Made by a program: the position numbers and the translations under genes. Source: Sulfitobacter mediterraneus (GTDB taxonomy: Bacteria > Pseudomonadota > Alphaproteobacteria > Rhodobacterales > Rhodobacteraceae). From it: DNA of 64,000 nt. The notes under the pieces are model-generated. The model worked only from the letters and a program-made list of their open reading frames with translations. It did not search any database and was not told where the DNA came from. The first letter of the stretch is position 1. Each line of letters starts with the position of its first letter. Below, piece after piece: positions 54,301 to 63,935 of this stretch. The stretch covers positions 2,542,001 to 2,606,000 of the forward strand of contig NZ_CP069004.1 in assembly GCF_016801775.1 (NCBI RefSeq), written 5' to 3'.

Positions 54301-56103
54301 ATGACGCAAGAAATTTTTCCCTCATGGCCCGATGTCGCCCCTCAACTGGTCAACGTGGCTGCCGGGCGCAGCCCTGCTGATACGATCATCACCGGCGGCC
54401 AATGGGTCAATGTACACACCCGTGAAATCCTGCCTGATCACGATATCGCCATTGTCGCCGGTCGCATTGCCTTTGTAGGGCCAGACGCCAGCCATTGCCG
54501 TGGTCCAAGCACGCAGATTATCGACGCCAAAGGCCGCTATATGATCCCCGGTCTGTGCGACGCGCATATGCACATCGAAAGCGGGATGCTGACACCGGCA
54601 GAATTTGCCCGCGCCGTGATCCCCCATGGCACAACATCCATGTTCACCGATCCCCATGAGATCGCCAATGTTCTGGGTCTTGAGGGCGTGCGCATGATGC
54701 ATGACGAGGCCCTGATGCAGCCCGTGAACATCTTTACCCAGATGCCATCCTGCGCCCCGTCCGCGCCCGGAATGGAGACGACAGGCTTTGAAATCAGCGC
54801 AGAAGATGTGGCCGAGGCCATGCAATGGCCCGGTATCATTGGTCTCGGCGAAATGATGAACTTTCCCGGTGTCAGCAACGCTGACCCACAAATGCTGGCC
54901 GAGATTGCCGCAACCCAGCGGGCAGGCAAAACGGTAGGCGGGCATTATGCGTCGCCCGACCTTGGGCCCGCTTTTGCAGCCTATGTCGCAGGCGGGCCGG
55001 CGGACGATCACGAAGGCACCTGTGAGGCCGACGCAATTGCCCGGATGCGGCAGGGGATGCGGTCGATGATCCGTCTGGGTTCTGCATGGTATGATGTCGA
55101 AACCCAGATCACCGCGATCACGGAAAAGGGGCTCGATCCGCGCAATATGATCCTGTGCACCGACGACAGCCATTCGGGCACATTGGTCAACGACGGGCAT
55201 ATGAACCGGGTCGTGCGACACGCCATCGATTGCGGCTGTGATCCGGTTGTTGCCTTGCAAATGGCCACGATCAACACCGCCACGCATTTCGGGTTGGAAC
55301 GCGATATCGGGTCTTTGACCCCCGGCCGCCGTGCGGATGTTGTGCTGACTTCAGACCTCAAAACCCTCCCCATAGAGACTGTTATTGCCCGCGGACAGAT
55401 CGTAGCCGAGGCAGGCGAATGCCTGGTGGACTGTCCACATTACGATTGGCCCGAAGCGGCCCGGAAAACCGTGAACATGGCCAGGGATCTGACCCGTGCA
55501 GATTTCCGTATTGATGCGCCCAAAGGGGCAAACGCCGTAACCGCAAATGTCATCGGAGTGGTGGAAAACCAAGCACCCACACGGGCCTTGAAATTCGAAC
55601 TGCCGGTAACCGATGGACAGGTCCAAAGCACCGGAGAGGTTTGCCAGATCGCGTTGGTCGAACGCCACCGCGCAACAGGCGGGGTGGTCAACGCCTTTGT
55701 GTCCGGCTTTGGCTATGACGGCAACATGGCGATGGCCTCGACCGTGGCGCATGACAGCCACCATATGATTGTTGTCGGCACGGACCCTGAACAGATGGCG
55801 TTGGCGGCAAACCGGCTGCGCGAGGTCGGCGGCGGCATTACCATTTTCCGTGATGGAGCAGAACTTGCGTTGGTTGAGCTGCCGATCGCAGGTCTTATGT
55901 CTGACAGCCCCGCAACCGAAGTCGCCGCCAAGGCCGAGCAGATGATGCAGGCCATGCGCGACTGTGGCTGTACCCTGAACAACGCCTATATGCAGCATTC
56001 CCTGCTTGCGTTGGTTGTCATCCCCGAGTTGCGGATCTCTGACCTTGGGTTGGTCGATGTCCGGTCCTTTGAATTTATCCCCGTGTTAGAGCCTCATTCA
56101 TGA
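54301..56103 (+). CDS. ade: Adenine deaminase
   Basis: 600 residues of the amidohydrolase fold: metal histidines in GLCDAHMHIESGML, HGTTSMFTDPHEIANVLG, GHYASP, and the aspartate in CTDDSHSG; C-terminal half with VTDGQVQ and DCGCTLNNAYMQHSLLAL. It deaminates adenine to hypoxanthine. An ATG at 54301 is the likely start; a GTG at 54286 is in frame. It overlaps amn by 4 nt. Confidence 0.92.
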   Translation: MTQEIFPSWPDVAPQLVNVAAGRSPADTIITGGQWVNVHTREILPDHDIAIVAGRIAFVGPDASHCRGPSTQIIDAKGRYMIPGLCDAHMHIESGMLTPAEFARAVIPHGTTSMFTDPHEIANVLGLEGVRMMHDEALMQPVNIFTQMPSCAPSAPGMETTGFEISAEDVAEAMQWPGIIGLGEMMNFPGVSNADPQMLAEIAATQRAGKTVGGHYASPDLGPAFAAYVAGGPADDHEGTCEADAIARMRQGMRSMIRLGSAWYDVETQITAITEKGLDPRNMILCTDDSHSGTLVNDGHMNRVVRHAIDCGCDPVVALQMATINTATHFGLERDIGSLTPGRRADVVLTSDLKTLPIETVIARGQIVAEAGECLVDCPHYDWPEAARKTVNMARDLTRADFRIDAPKGANAVTANVIGVVENQAPTRALKFELPVTDGQVQSTGEVCQIALVERHRATGGVVNAFVSGFGYDGNMAMASTVAHDSHHMIVVGTDPEQMALAANRLREVGGGITIFRDGAELALVELPIAGLMSDSPATEVAAKAEQMMQAMRDCGCTLNNAYMQHSLLALVVIPELRISDLGLVDVRSFEFIPVLEPHS

Positions 56104-57563
56104 CCAAAATCCTGACCCCGAATGCCCGTCCTTCGGAAGAATTCACCGATGCCACTGCCGCCGTTGACCGGTTGACGGAGCTGTATATGGAAGCAACCGG
56201 TTTCCTGCGCGATCAGTTCAACGCAGCGATGCAGGACACGCCGCAAGAGGTTCGGATCCGTGCCTTTTATCCAGAGGTCCGGTTTCGCACCTCAAGCTAT
56301 GCCCGTGTTGATACGCGGCTGGCATTTGGGCATGTCTCGTCGCCAGGCACATTTGCGGCCACCATCACCCGGCCAGACCTGTTTCGCAATTACCTGATCC
56401 AACAGATCGGCCTACTGCTTGAGAACCACGGGCAGCCGGTGATCATTGGTCCATCTGACACGCCGATCCCCGTGCATTTTGCCGTGACCGGCGAAAGCGC
56501 CATGGAGATCCCGCAGGACGGGGCGGCCGAATTCACCTTGCGCGATGTCTTTGATGTGCCGGACCTGAGCACCACAAACGATGACATCGTGAATGGCACC
56601 TATGTACCGCAAGACGACGTGCGCCCACTTGCCCCCTTCACGGCACAGCGGGTGGATTATTCCCTGGCCCGTCTGGCGCATTATACAGCGACGGACCCGG
56701 AACATTTCCAGTGTCACGTCCTGTTCACCAACTACCAATTCTACGTCACAGAGTTCGAAGAATATGCGCGGGCGCAATTGAACGATCCTGACAGCGGCTA
56801 CACCTCTTTTGTCTCGACCGGAAATGTCGAAATCACCGCGGGCGACACGCCATTGGGCGAGACACAAAAAACCCCGCAAATGCCCACCTACCACCTCAAG
56901 CGGAAAGACGGCTCGGGGATTACACTGGTTAACATCGGTGTCGGCCCATCCAACGCCAAGACGGCCACAGACCATATCGCCGTGTTGCGCCCCCATGCAT
57001 GGTTGATGGTTGGTCACTGTGCGGGTCTGCGTAACAGTCAGGCCTTGGGTGATTTTGTATTGGCCCATGCTTATCTGCGCGAAGATCACGTGCTGGATGA
57101 CGATTTGCCAGTCTGGACCCCGATCCCGGCGTTGGCCGAAATCCAGATCGCGCTGGAACGCGCCGTGGCGCAAGTGACCCAGCTCGAAGGGTATGAACTC
57201 AAGCGTGTGATGCGTACAGGCACCGTCGCGACCATCGACAACCGCAATTGGGAATTGCGCGATCAATCCGGCCCAGTGCAACGGCTCAGCCAATCGCGGT
57301 CCATCGCCCTCGATATGGAAAGCGCGACCATCGCCGCCAACGGCTACCGTTTCCGGGTGCCTTACGGGACATTGCTATGTGTGTCCGACAAGCCGCTGCA
57401 CGGTGAGTTGAAACTGCCCGGCATGGCGTCGGATTTCTATAAAACACAGGTCGCACGGCATTTGATGATCGGAATTCGGGCAATGGAATTGCTGCGTTCG
57501 ACCCCGCTTGAGCGCATTCACAGCCGGAAATTGCGCTCGTTTGACGAAACCGCCTTCCTTTAA
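56100..57563 (+). CDS. amn: AMP nucleosidase
   Basis: 487 residues; hydrolyses AMP to adenine and ribose 5-phosphate. N-terminal AMP-nucleosidase domain (AFYPEVRFRTSSYARVDTRLAFGHV) and a C-terminal nucleoside-phosphorylase-like domain (VNIGVGPSNAKTATDHIAVLRPHAWLMVGHCAGLR, ALDMESATIAANGYRFRVPYG). It directly supplies adenine for the upstream-encoded deaminase, with which it is coupled (ATGA). Confidence 0.94.
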   Translation: MTKILTPNARPSEEFTDATAAVDRLTELYMEATGFLRDQFNAAMQDTPQEVRIRAFYPEVRFRTSSYARVDTRLAFGHVSSPGTFAATITRPDLFRNYLIQQIGLLLENHGQPVIIGPSDTPIPVHFAVTGESAMEIPQDGAAEFTLRDVFDVPDLSTTNDDIVNGTYVPQDDVRPLAPFTAQRVDYSLARLAHYTATDPEHFQCHVLFTNYQFYVTEFEEYARAQLNDPDSGYTSFVSTGNVEITAGDTPLGETQKTPQMPTYHLKRKDGSGITLVNIGVGPSNAKTATDHIAVLRPHAWLMVGHCAGLRNSQALGDFVLAHAYLREDHVLDDDLPVWTPIPALAEIQIALERAVAQVTQLEGYELKRVMRTGTVATIDNRNWELRDQSGPVQRLSQSRSIALDMESATIAANGYRFRVPYGTLLCVSDKPLHGELKLPGMASDFYKTQVARHLMIGIRAMELLRSTPLERIHSRKLRSFDETAFL

Positions 57564-57579
57564 AGGCCAAAAACAGCAG

Positions 57580-57604
57580 AAAATCGCATGTTTTGCGGTT
57601 TTTC
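57580..57604 (+). terminator. Terminator of ade-amn
   Basis: A stem AAAATCGCA / TGCGGTTTT (one G-T pair) around a 5-nt loop, ending in TTTTT, 17 nt after the amn stop. Confidence 0.7.
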
Positions 57605-57692
57605 GCGCCACTATTCGTTGTGTTATCCTACAACATACCGTTACATTCCGCTCACAGGGCCCTAAATTCGGGCGGTCTAAGGAGATAAAAAG

Positions 57693-57983
57693 ATGGCAAC
57701 CAAACCTATGACAAAGACTCAGCTCGTCGCCGCATTGGCAGATGAAATGGGCACAGACAAAAAATCTGCAGGCGCAGCGCTGGACGCGGTTTGCAACCTG
57801 ATCACACGCGAAGTGTCCGGTGGCGGCGCAGTGACCCTGCCCGGTGTTGGCAAGATCTACTGCCGCGAGCGCCCAGAGCGCATGGTCCGCAACCCTGCGA
57901 CCGGTGAACAGTTCAAGAAAGAAGCGGACAAGGTTGTGAAAATGACCATCGCCAAAGCGCTGAAAGACAGCGTCAACGGCTAA
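57693..57983 (+). CDS. HU-family DNA-binding protein
   Basis: 96 residues: MTKTQLVAALADEMGTDKKSAGAALDAVC, then the beta-arm region with TLPGVGKIYCRERPERMVRNPATGEQ, and KVVKMTIAKALKDSV. The arm contains cysteine and arginine residues and lacks the common GRNPxTGE form only by small changes (RNPATGE kept). Small nucleoid protein that bends DNA. AAGGAG is before the ATG. Its terminator follows at 58004. Confidence 0.93.
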   Translation: MATKPMTKTQLVAALADEMGTDKKSAGAALDAVCNLITREVSGGGAVTLPGVGKIYCRERPERMVRNPATGEQFKKEADKVVKMTIAKALKDSVNG

Positions 57984-58003
57984 ACCCCGCAAGCTTGAGT
58001 TTC

Positions 58004-58031
58004 AAAGGGTCGCCATTTGGCGGCCCTTTTT
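58004..58031 (+). terminator. Terminator of the HU gene
   Basis: GGGTCGCC / GGCGGCCC (one T-G pair) around ATTT, followed by TTTTTGTTTG. It lies 20 nt after the HU stop; on the other strand it also ends near the clpP 3' end. Confidence 0.85.
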
Positions 58032-58049
58032 GTTTGTTTTAAGGGGCGA

Positions 58050-58637
58050 TCACTTCAGTTGGTCAATGCCATTGATGATGTGCCCGACCAAACCATAGTC
58101 CTGCGCCTCGCTGGCCCTGAGCCAGAAATCGCGGGCGGTATCAGCGGCGATTTTTTCAGGGGTCTGGCCTGTCGCCTCGGCAAACAGCTGATCAAATCGT
58201 TCACGCATGATGCGGATCTGCTCGGCCTGGATCATCATATCTGTCGCCTGCCCGCCAATCCCGCCGGAAGGTTGGTGCAACAGGAAACGGGTGTTGGGCA
58301 GACAATAGCGGTTTTCCTTTTCTGCTCCCACAAAGATCAGCGCGCCGGCACTGGCCACCCAGCCAGATCCAATTGTTCGCACCTTCGGCCGAATGAACTT
58401 GATCACGTCATGAACCATATCGCCCGATTCCACATGGCCACCGGGCGAGGAAATATAGACGTTGATCGGATCGTCGCTTTCTTCTGCCAGGGCCAGCAGA
58501 TGCGTGACCGTACGCTGTGCCAGCTTGTCGTTGATTTCACCCGTGATCACCACATTGCGGCTTTTGAAGAACAAAGCACTGATGCGGTCGCCATCGGCCT
58601 TTTCCGATTGGGTGTCGTCCAACAAATTGATCTGCAT
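58050..58637 (-). CDS. clpP: ClpP-family serine protease (second, stand-alone ClpP)
   Basis: 195 residues. Catalytic Ser in GWVASAGALI, His in RFLLHQPSGG and Asp in TARDFWLRASEA complete the triad; YISSPGGHVESGDMVHDV is the usual oxyanion-region text. It degrades proteins as a tetradecamer with a Clp ATPase. The gene has no tig, clpX or clpA neighbour and the ASAG active-site text differs from the common ASMG, so it is probably a paralogue of the housekeeping ClpP. GGAGGAGG precedes the ATG at 58637. Confidence 0.87.
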   Translation of the reverse strand: MQINLLDDTQSEKADGDRISALFFKSRNVVITGEINDKLAQRTVTHLLALAEESDDPINVYISSPGGHVESGDMVHDVIKFIRPKVRTIGSGWVASAGALIFVGAEKENRYCLPNTRFLLHQPSGGIGGQATDMMIQAEQIRIMRERFDQLFAEATGQTPEKIAADTARDFWLRASEAQDYGLVGHIINGIDQLK

Positions 58638-58777
58638 GAATGCCTCCTCCTTGCTATTCACAAGCAACGCTATCGTTGCACGCGGGGGTTGTCCATCGAC
58701 CCCACCGGCGCCAATCCGCCCCTTGCCCTTGGCTGCAATCTGGGAAACTGTCGCGCTGAAAGACCAAAGGGGCTGAG

Positions 58778-59647
58778 ATGGATATTCGTGCAATTCTGAT
58801 GGGTCTCATCTTTGCAATGATGTGGTCGTCGGCCTTTACATCTGCGCGGATCATTGTTGCGGATGCCTCGCCCCTGTTTGCGCTTTCGCTCCGCTATTTG
58901 GTGTCTGGCCTCATCGGAGTCGGGATTGCGCTGGCATTAGGACAAAGCTGGCGGCTGACCCGGGCACAATGGCGGGCGACCGCGATCTTTGGCGTCCTGC
59001 AAAATGCGATGTACCTTGGGTTGAACTTTGTCGCGATGCAAAACATCGAGGCGTCGCTGGCCGCGATCATCGCCTCTACCATGCCTTTGATCGTCGGATT
59101 TGCCGCCTGGGTTCTCTATGGTGAACGGCTTAAGCCGCTGGGTGTGGCAGGTTTGGTGGCAGGTGTTGTTGGTGTGGCCATCATCATGGGTGCCCGACTC
59201 AGCGGCGGTGTTGACTTGACGGGTGTTGCCCTCTGCGTGATCGGTGTGCTCGCGCTTTCCGCTGCAACGCTGTTGGTGCGCGGTGCCACATCCGGCGGCA
59301 ATTTCCTGATGATTGTGGGACTGCAAATGTTGGTGGGCTGTGTTGCCTTGTCTGTCGCCACACTGCTGTTCGAAACGCCACGGATCAACCCAAGCTGGCC
59401 ACTGGTCATTGCCTTTACCTACACCTGCCTCGTGCCGGGTTTGGCTGCAACGGTGGTTTGGTTCTGGCTGGTCAACCGGATTGGCGCCACACGTGCAGCC
59501 ACCTTCCACTTTCTCAACCCGTTTTTCGGTGTTCTGGTCGCCGCAGTCCTGCTCAATGAATCGCTCGGCTGGCGCGAAGCCTTGGGTGTTTTGATCATCA
59601 CAATTGGAATTCTGGCGGTTCAAATCTCGAGGCAAAGTCGCCAATAA
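58778..59647 (+). CDS. EamA/DMT-family transporter, second copy
   Basis: 289 residues with ten predicted membrane helices in two EamA repeats (MWSSAFTSARIIVADASPLFALSLRYLVSG; GATRAATFHFLNPFFGVLVAAVLLNESLGW). Moves small metabolites across the inner membrane; substrate unknown. AAGGGGCTGAG lies before the ATG. Divergent from clpP over 140 bp. Confidence 0.84.
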   Translation: MDIRAILMGLIFAMMWSSAFTSARIIVADASPLFALSLRYLVSGLIGVGIALALGQSWRLTRAQWRATAIFGVLQNAMYLGLNFVAMQNIEASLAAIIASTMPLIVGFAAWVLYGERLKPLGVAGLVAGVVGVAIIMGARLSGGVDLTGVALCVIGVLALSAATLLVRGATSGGNFLMIVGLQMLVGCVALSVATLLFETPRINPSWPLVIAFTYTCLVPGLAATVVWFWLVNRIGATRAATFHFLNPFFGVLVAAVLLNESLGWREALGVLIITIGILAVQISRQSRQ

Positions 59648-59717
59648 GACGTAAAGCTATCGTTTTTTGCCGCAGACCGCGCTCGGCCCGGTTGCAAAAC
59701 GTGCAAAAGCTAGCGCC

Positions 59718-60725
59718 ATGAACAGCGCCCGCCTCATAGATCAGACCACCGCTCCACGGTCTTATGCCTTCGTGCTTCTGCCGGGGTTCTCGACGTTGGG
59801 CTTTTCTTGCGCACTGGACACGTTGGCCCTGGCCAACCACCACCCTTCTGGCCAGAAGTTTTATAAATGGCGGCTGATCTCGGAAACCGGAACGCCGGTT
59901 CGCGCTTACAATGGTGTGAGCATCGAAGTGGACAGCGGCCTGACGGAACTGGATCGAAACGAAACTTTGATCGTCTGTGCCGGTGAAAATGCTGGCCGTG
60001 GCAGCACCAAACCATTGCTCAACTGGCTCCGCCGTGAGACTCGCAAGGGCATGGACTACGGTGCATTGTCATCCGGCACCTATACGCTGGCATTGGCCGG
60101 TTTGATCGGTGGAAAGCGGGTCACGACCCACTGGGAATACAAGACAGCACTGGCCGAAATGTTGCCTGACGTGATCATGGAAGACACGCTTTATTCCGTC
60201 GACGGCCGGGTCTTTACCTCAGCTGGCAACGTGGCCTCGATGGATCTGATGCTGCACCGCGTCAACAAGGACTACGGCAACGACATCGCAACATGGGTGG
60301 CCGATCAGATGGTCTATACCGTGCCGCGGCTCCACAGCCAGAAACAGCGCATGTCGCTGCAGTCACGGCCCGAAGTGCGCAATGCCAAGCTGTTGCTGGC
60401 GCTGCAGATCATGGAAAACAACCTCGAAGACCCGCTGCGTCCTGATGAGATTGCAGGCGTCGTCAGCCTCAGCACCCGGCAGCTGGAGCGTTTGTTCGCA
60501 AAGTACCTCAGCACCTCTCCAAAACGGTATTATTTGCACCTGCGTCTCGAAAAGGCGCGGAACCTGCTGCGCCAAACAGACTTGTCAGTGACAGATGTCT
60601 GCGTCGCCTGCGGTTTCAAATCGCTGTCGCATTTTTCAAAGAGCTATCGCTCGGCCTATGGCATTCCCCCGGGCATGGAGGCCTCTGACGGTAAAGTGTT
60701 GTGGTCAGATTCGGTGCATCGCTGA
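59718..60725 (+). CDS. GlxA-family AraC-type transcriptional regulator
   Basis: 335 residues: an N-terminal DJ-1/PfpI-like domain (residues ~15-195) and a C-terminal AraC double helix-turn-helix (LRPDEIAGVVSLSTRQLERLFAKYL, SVTDVCVACGFKSLSHFSKSYRSAYGIPP). The nucleophile position of the DJ-1 fold seems to hold serine (ALSSGTYTLA) not cysteine, as in many regulators that only bind ligands. Relatives control choline, carnitine or arginine metabolism; the ligand here is unknown. The ATG at 59718 is chosen by family length. Confidence 0.85.
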   Translation: MNSARLIDQTTAPRSYAFVLLPGFSTLGFSCALDTLALANHHPSGQKFYKWRLISETGTPVRAYNGVSIEVDSGLTELDRNETLIVCAGENAGRGSTKPLLNWLRRETRKGMDYGALSSGTYTLALAGLIGGKRVTTHWEYKTALAEMLPDVIMEDTLYSVDGRVFTSAGNVASMDLMLHRVNKDYGNDIATWVADQMVYTVPRLHSQKQRMSLQSRPEVRNAKLLLALQIMENNLEDPLRPDEIAGVVSLSTRQLERLFAKYLSTSPKRYYLHLRLEKARNLLRQTDLSVTDVCVACGFKSLSHFSKSYRSAYGIPPGMEASDGKVLWSDSVHR

Positions 60726-60879
60726 TCCTGCGTCGCCCAAAAGCCCTTTCGTTTTAGATAAGCCTTCGCCCCGCAGCTGCCAGTGGCCATCACATATCAG
60801 TGCTCAAGCGCTACAAACCCTTTGAATTTCCTGCCGTCGCCCCATCTAATGTGCCAACAGCATCGACAGGAGGATCTCC

Positions 60880-61329
60880 ATGCCCCGCTACGAAAAAAAC
60901 CCGGACGCCATCGCGGCCCTTTCGCCCGAAGAGTTTCACGTGACACAAGAAAGCGGCACCGAACGCCCCGGCACGGGCAAGCTGCTCAACAACAAAGAGC
61001 CAGGCATCTATGTCGATATCGTATCGGGTGAGCCGCTGTTTGCCTCGTCCGACAAATACGAATCCGGCTGCGGCTGGCCCAGTTTCACCAAACCCATCGA
61101 ACCGGCCCATGTGGCAGAATTGCGCGATGCCAGCCTTGGCATGATCCGCACCGAGGTGCGCAGCACCCACGGTGACAGCCACCTTGGCCATGTGTTTCCC
61201 GACGGTCCTCCCGACCGCGGCGGGCTGCGCTATTGCATCAATTCCGCTTCCTTGCGGTTTGTACACCGCGATGACATGCAGGCCGAGGGGTATGGCGACT
61301 ACCTGAACCAAGTGGAGGACATCACATGA
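60880..61329 (+). CDS. msrB: Peptide-methionine (R)-S-oxide reductase
   Basis: 149 residues; reduces the R-epimer of methionine sulfoxide. Motifs [24 protein letters not shown] and [11 protein letters not shown] with the catalytic cysteine. The paired CxxC zinc motifs of other MsrB forms are absent. GGAGG before the ATG. It overlaps msrA by 4 nt. Confidence 0.95.
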   Translation: MPRYEKNPDAIAALSPEEFHVTQESGTERPGTGKLLNNKEPGIYVDIVSGEPLFASSDKYESGCGWPSFTKPIEPAHVAELRDASLGMIRTEVRSTHGDSHLGHVFPDGPPDRGGLRYCINSASLRFVHRDDMQAEGYGDYLNQVEDIT

Positions 61330-61835
61330 GCAACGAACGCGCAGTACTGGCAGGCGGCTGTTTCTGGGGCATGCAGGATTTGATCCGCAAACGTCCCGGC
61401 GTGGTCTCCACACGTGTCGGTTACACGGGCGGCGACGTACCCAACGCCACCTACCGCAACCACGGCACCCATGCCGAAGGGATCGAGATTATCTTTGATC
61501 CTGCCAAGACGTCATATCGCGAGTTGCTGGAGTTTTTCTTTCAAATACATGACCCCACAACAGTCAACCGGCAAGGCAACGACATCGGCATGAGCTACCG
61601 ATCAGCGATCTACTTTACCGACGAACAGCAAAAAGAGACCGCGTTAGACACGATTGCGGATGTCGAAGCCTCCGGTCTCTGGCCTGGAAAGGTCGTCACC
61701 GAAGTCGAGCCTGTGAGCGATTTCTGGGAAGCAGAGCCAGAGCATCAAGACTATCTGGAGCGCCAGCCCAATGGCTACACATGCCACTTCGCGCGGCCCG
61801 ATTGGGTGCTCCCGAAACGCGCCGCAGCGGAATAA
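61326..61835 (+). CDS. msrA: Peptide-methionine (S)-S-oxide reductase
   Basis: 169 residues; reduces the S-epimer of methionine sulfoxide. GGCFWG active site at residues ~11-16 (Cys13), [25 protein letters not shown], and [25 protein letters not shown]. Coupled to msrB by ATGA, so both epimers are repaired from one transcript. Confidence 0.95.
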   Translation: MSNERAVLAGGCFWGMQDLIRKRPGVVSTRVGYTGGDVPNATYRNHGTHAEGIEIIFDPAKTSYRELLEFFFQIHDPTTVNRQGNDIGMSYRSAIYFTDEQQKETALDTIADVEASGLWPGKVVTEVEPVSDFWEAEPEHQDYLERQPNGYTCHFARPDWVLPKRAAAE

Positions 61836-61861
61836 GATCTGGGTCGGGTGAATTGCCCGGC

Positions 61862-63868
61862 CTACCCCTCCGCCACGCGCGGACGCCCTGCCGCCTCGAC
61901 AGTAACGGTCGCTTCAACGAAAACTTCACGCGCCTCAACGCCTGCCGTGCGGATGTCCCGGCTCACAGTGATCTGGATGTCCTGAGCACCTGCTTCCAAC
62001 GCCTGTGCTTGCGCTGCGTCTCTCAGAACAGTCTCTAACAAGGCCAAGGCGCTGTCTTGATCCCCAAAATCCTTTGGACCATCAGCCAGATGCACTCGGT
62101 ACTTTCCTTCGCTGGGCGATGTGACCGTTCCGCTTTGCCGCATCGTGACGCGCCCGACAACCGCCCCGATTGCGTTTGCCACGCCCGCATGCTCAGGCAA
62201 GATCATGCGCGTGCCTAATCGCTCTCCTACCGCAGGGTAATAGCTCGGCGCAGAGGCGCCAAGACCCACAACATCCACCGCCAACCCCGTGTTCAATCGC
62301 ACCAAACCTTGATGCCCTGACATGCCCCGTTGCATCAAAACATGCCGCGCCAGAATATCCGGCGCAACGTCAAATCCTGGATCTTCTTCGGCAAAAGCAG
62401 TCTCTAATAGAGCCAAAGCGGTCTGATGCGTCAATTGATCAATGATCATTTGCGCAATGTCATCTTCGCTGTTGGACAGCACATCACCAGCGCCGGTCCG
62501 CCGCCGCCCGAACAAGCGCAAGGCCTTGCGGGCCGCGCCAGTGTCCCATTCCATCACCCGGCCCAAAACATGGCTGGCATCTGACGGCGTCACTCCGGCA
62601 ATCTGGATTTGTCCACGCTCCACCAGCCGTTTGAGCGCGCCCAGTTCGACCCGCGACCGAATGATATCACCCAGAGGGTGCACCTGATTGCCAATTCGTT
62701 CCAACAGCGCCAGTTCGCGCGTGCCGAGACCCTCTTTGGTCTGCCCTGCAACCGCCCGCACAAAACGCGCATCATGCTCGCCCGGGGCCACGCTGCGCAA
62801 TTGCGAATCCAGCGCGGCATGTACAACATCCGGCGCATCGACGGCGATCAAGGAAATCGGCAAAACGCGGCGCGGGCCCAGTGTCACCCCGCCTTGCAAC
62901 CCTTCGGATTGAAAATGCACCTCGCTGTCCCCGCCAAGCCCGGTGGTGCGCATCGCAACAGCTTCGACCATCGTGCGATAGGGGCCAACCCGCGCCCCGG
63001 CAGGGTCAATCTGAGGCTTTCCGCCCTTGATTAGAGCCACATCCGTGGTCGTTCCACCAATGTCGCTGACCAAGGCATGATCCACACCCGTCATCCAACG
63101 CGCTCCAACGATCGAAGCCGCTGGGCCACTCAAGATCGTCTCAATGGGACGTTCCCGAGCCTGTCCTGAGGAAATAAGCGCGCCGTCCCCGCGCACCACC
63201 ATGAGAGGCGCAGTGGTACCGATCTGCTGCAGCACATCTTCTGCCCGCCCGATCAGCCGGTCAATCATACCAATCAACCGGGCATTCAAAACCGCAGTCA
63301 TCGCGCGTTTGGGACCGTTCAACTTGGCCGACAATTGATGCGACGACGACACAGGCTTGCCCGTTATCTCAGCCACCAATTGCGCCGCGCGAAGCTCATG
63401 CGCCGGATTTCGCGTGGCAAATTGACTGGCGACAGCGAAACCGCTGACATCACTCTTATGTGTCTCTAAAAAGCTGACGAGAGCCGCCTCATCAAGCGGT
63501 TGCGCCTCACCGCCGGCGTGGTTATGCCCGCCCGACAAGACCAACGCCGGGTCCCCCTTGAGCGCCTCGGCCAGTCCGTGCGCCTCAAGATCGCGCGCCC
63601 GAAAGCCGATGTAGATCAGGGCGACGCGGCCGCCTTGCCCTTCGACCAAAGCATTGGTGGCCAGTGTGGTGGACAGGGACGCCAGCGCAATTTCTTCAGG
63701 TGCAATCTGGGCCGTTTCGAGCACAGACCGGACCGCATTGCCAACACCAATGGCCAGATCCTGCCGGGTGGTTAACGACTTGGCCGAAGCGATCACCGTG
63801 GTCTCATCCCGGACCAGAACCGCATCCGTGTACGTCCCACCCGTATCTACGCCCAATAGCACCGCCAT
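61862..63868 (-). CDS. Hydantoinase A / oxoprolinase family protein
   Basis: 668 residues. N-terminal ASKHA-type ATP fold (LLGVDTGGTYTDAVL; the second domain has VSDIGGTTTDVALI near residue 270), and hydantoinase A text (STTLATNALVEGQGGRVALI, RTTGLGGDSEVHF). Such proteins hydrolyse cyclic amides with ATP, usually with a HyuB partner. No HyuB gene is in the window next to it. GGGAGAGG precedes the ATG. Confidence 0.87.
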   Translation of the reverse strand: MAVLLGVDTGGTYTDAVLVRDETTVIASAKSLTTRQDLAIGVGNAVRSVLETAQIAPEEIALASLSTTLATNALVEGQGGRVALIYIGFRARDLEAHGLAEALKGDPALVLSGGHNHAGGEAQPLDEAALVSFLETHKSDVSGFAVASQFATRNPAHELRAAQLVAEITGKPVSSSHQLSAKLNGPKRAMTAVLNARLIGMIDRLIGRAEDVLQQIGTTAPLMVVRGDGALISSGQARERPIETILSGPAASIVGARWMTGVDHALVSDIGGTTTDVALIKGGKPQIDPAGARVGPYRTMVEAVAMRTTGLGGDSEVHFQSEGLQGGVTLGPRRVLPISLIAVDAPDVVHAALDSQLRSVAPGEHDARFVRAVAGQTKEGLGTRELALLERIGNQVHPLGDIIRSRVELGALKRLVERGQIQIAGVTPSDASHVLGRVMEWDTGAARKALRLFGRRRTGAGDVLSNSEDDIAQMIIDQLTHQTALALLETAFAEEDPGFDVAPDILARHVLMQRGMSGHQGLVRLNTGLAVDVVGLGASAPSYYPAVGERLGTRMILPEHAGVANAIGAVVGRVTMRQSGTVTSPSEGKYRVHLADGPKDFGDQDSALALLETVLRDAAQAQALEAGAQDIQITVSRDIRTAGVEAREVFVEATVTVEAAGRPRVAEG

Positions 63869-63935
63869 ACGTGCCTCTCCCTTATGTTCCAGCTAGGATT
63901 TACCGTGATAGGCGGTGGCGTCCAGCCCAATTGCG

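Noticed and set aside
54322..55287. Open 321-codon frame opposite adenine deaminase.
   Set aside because: No domain; the deaminase metal-binding motifs lie in the sense frame.
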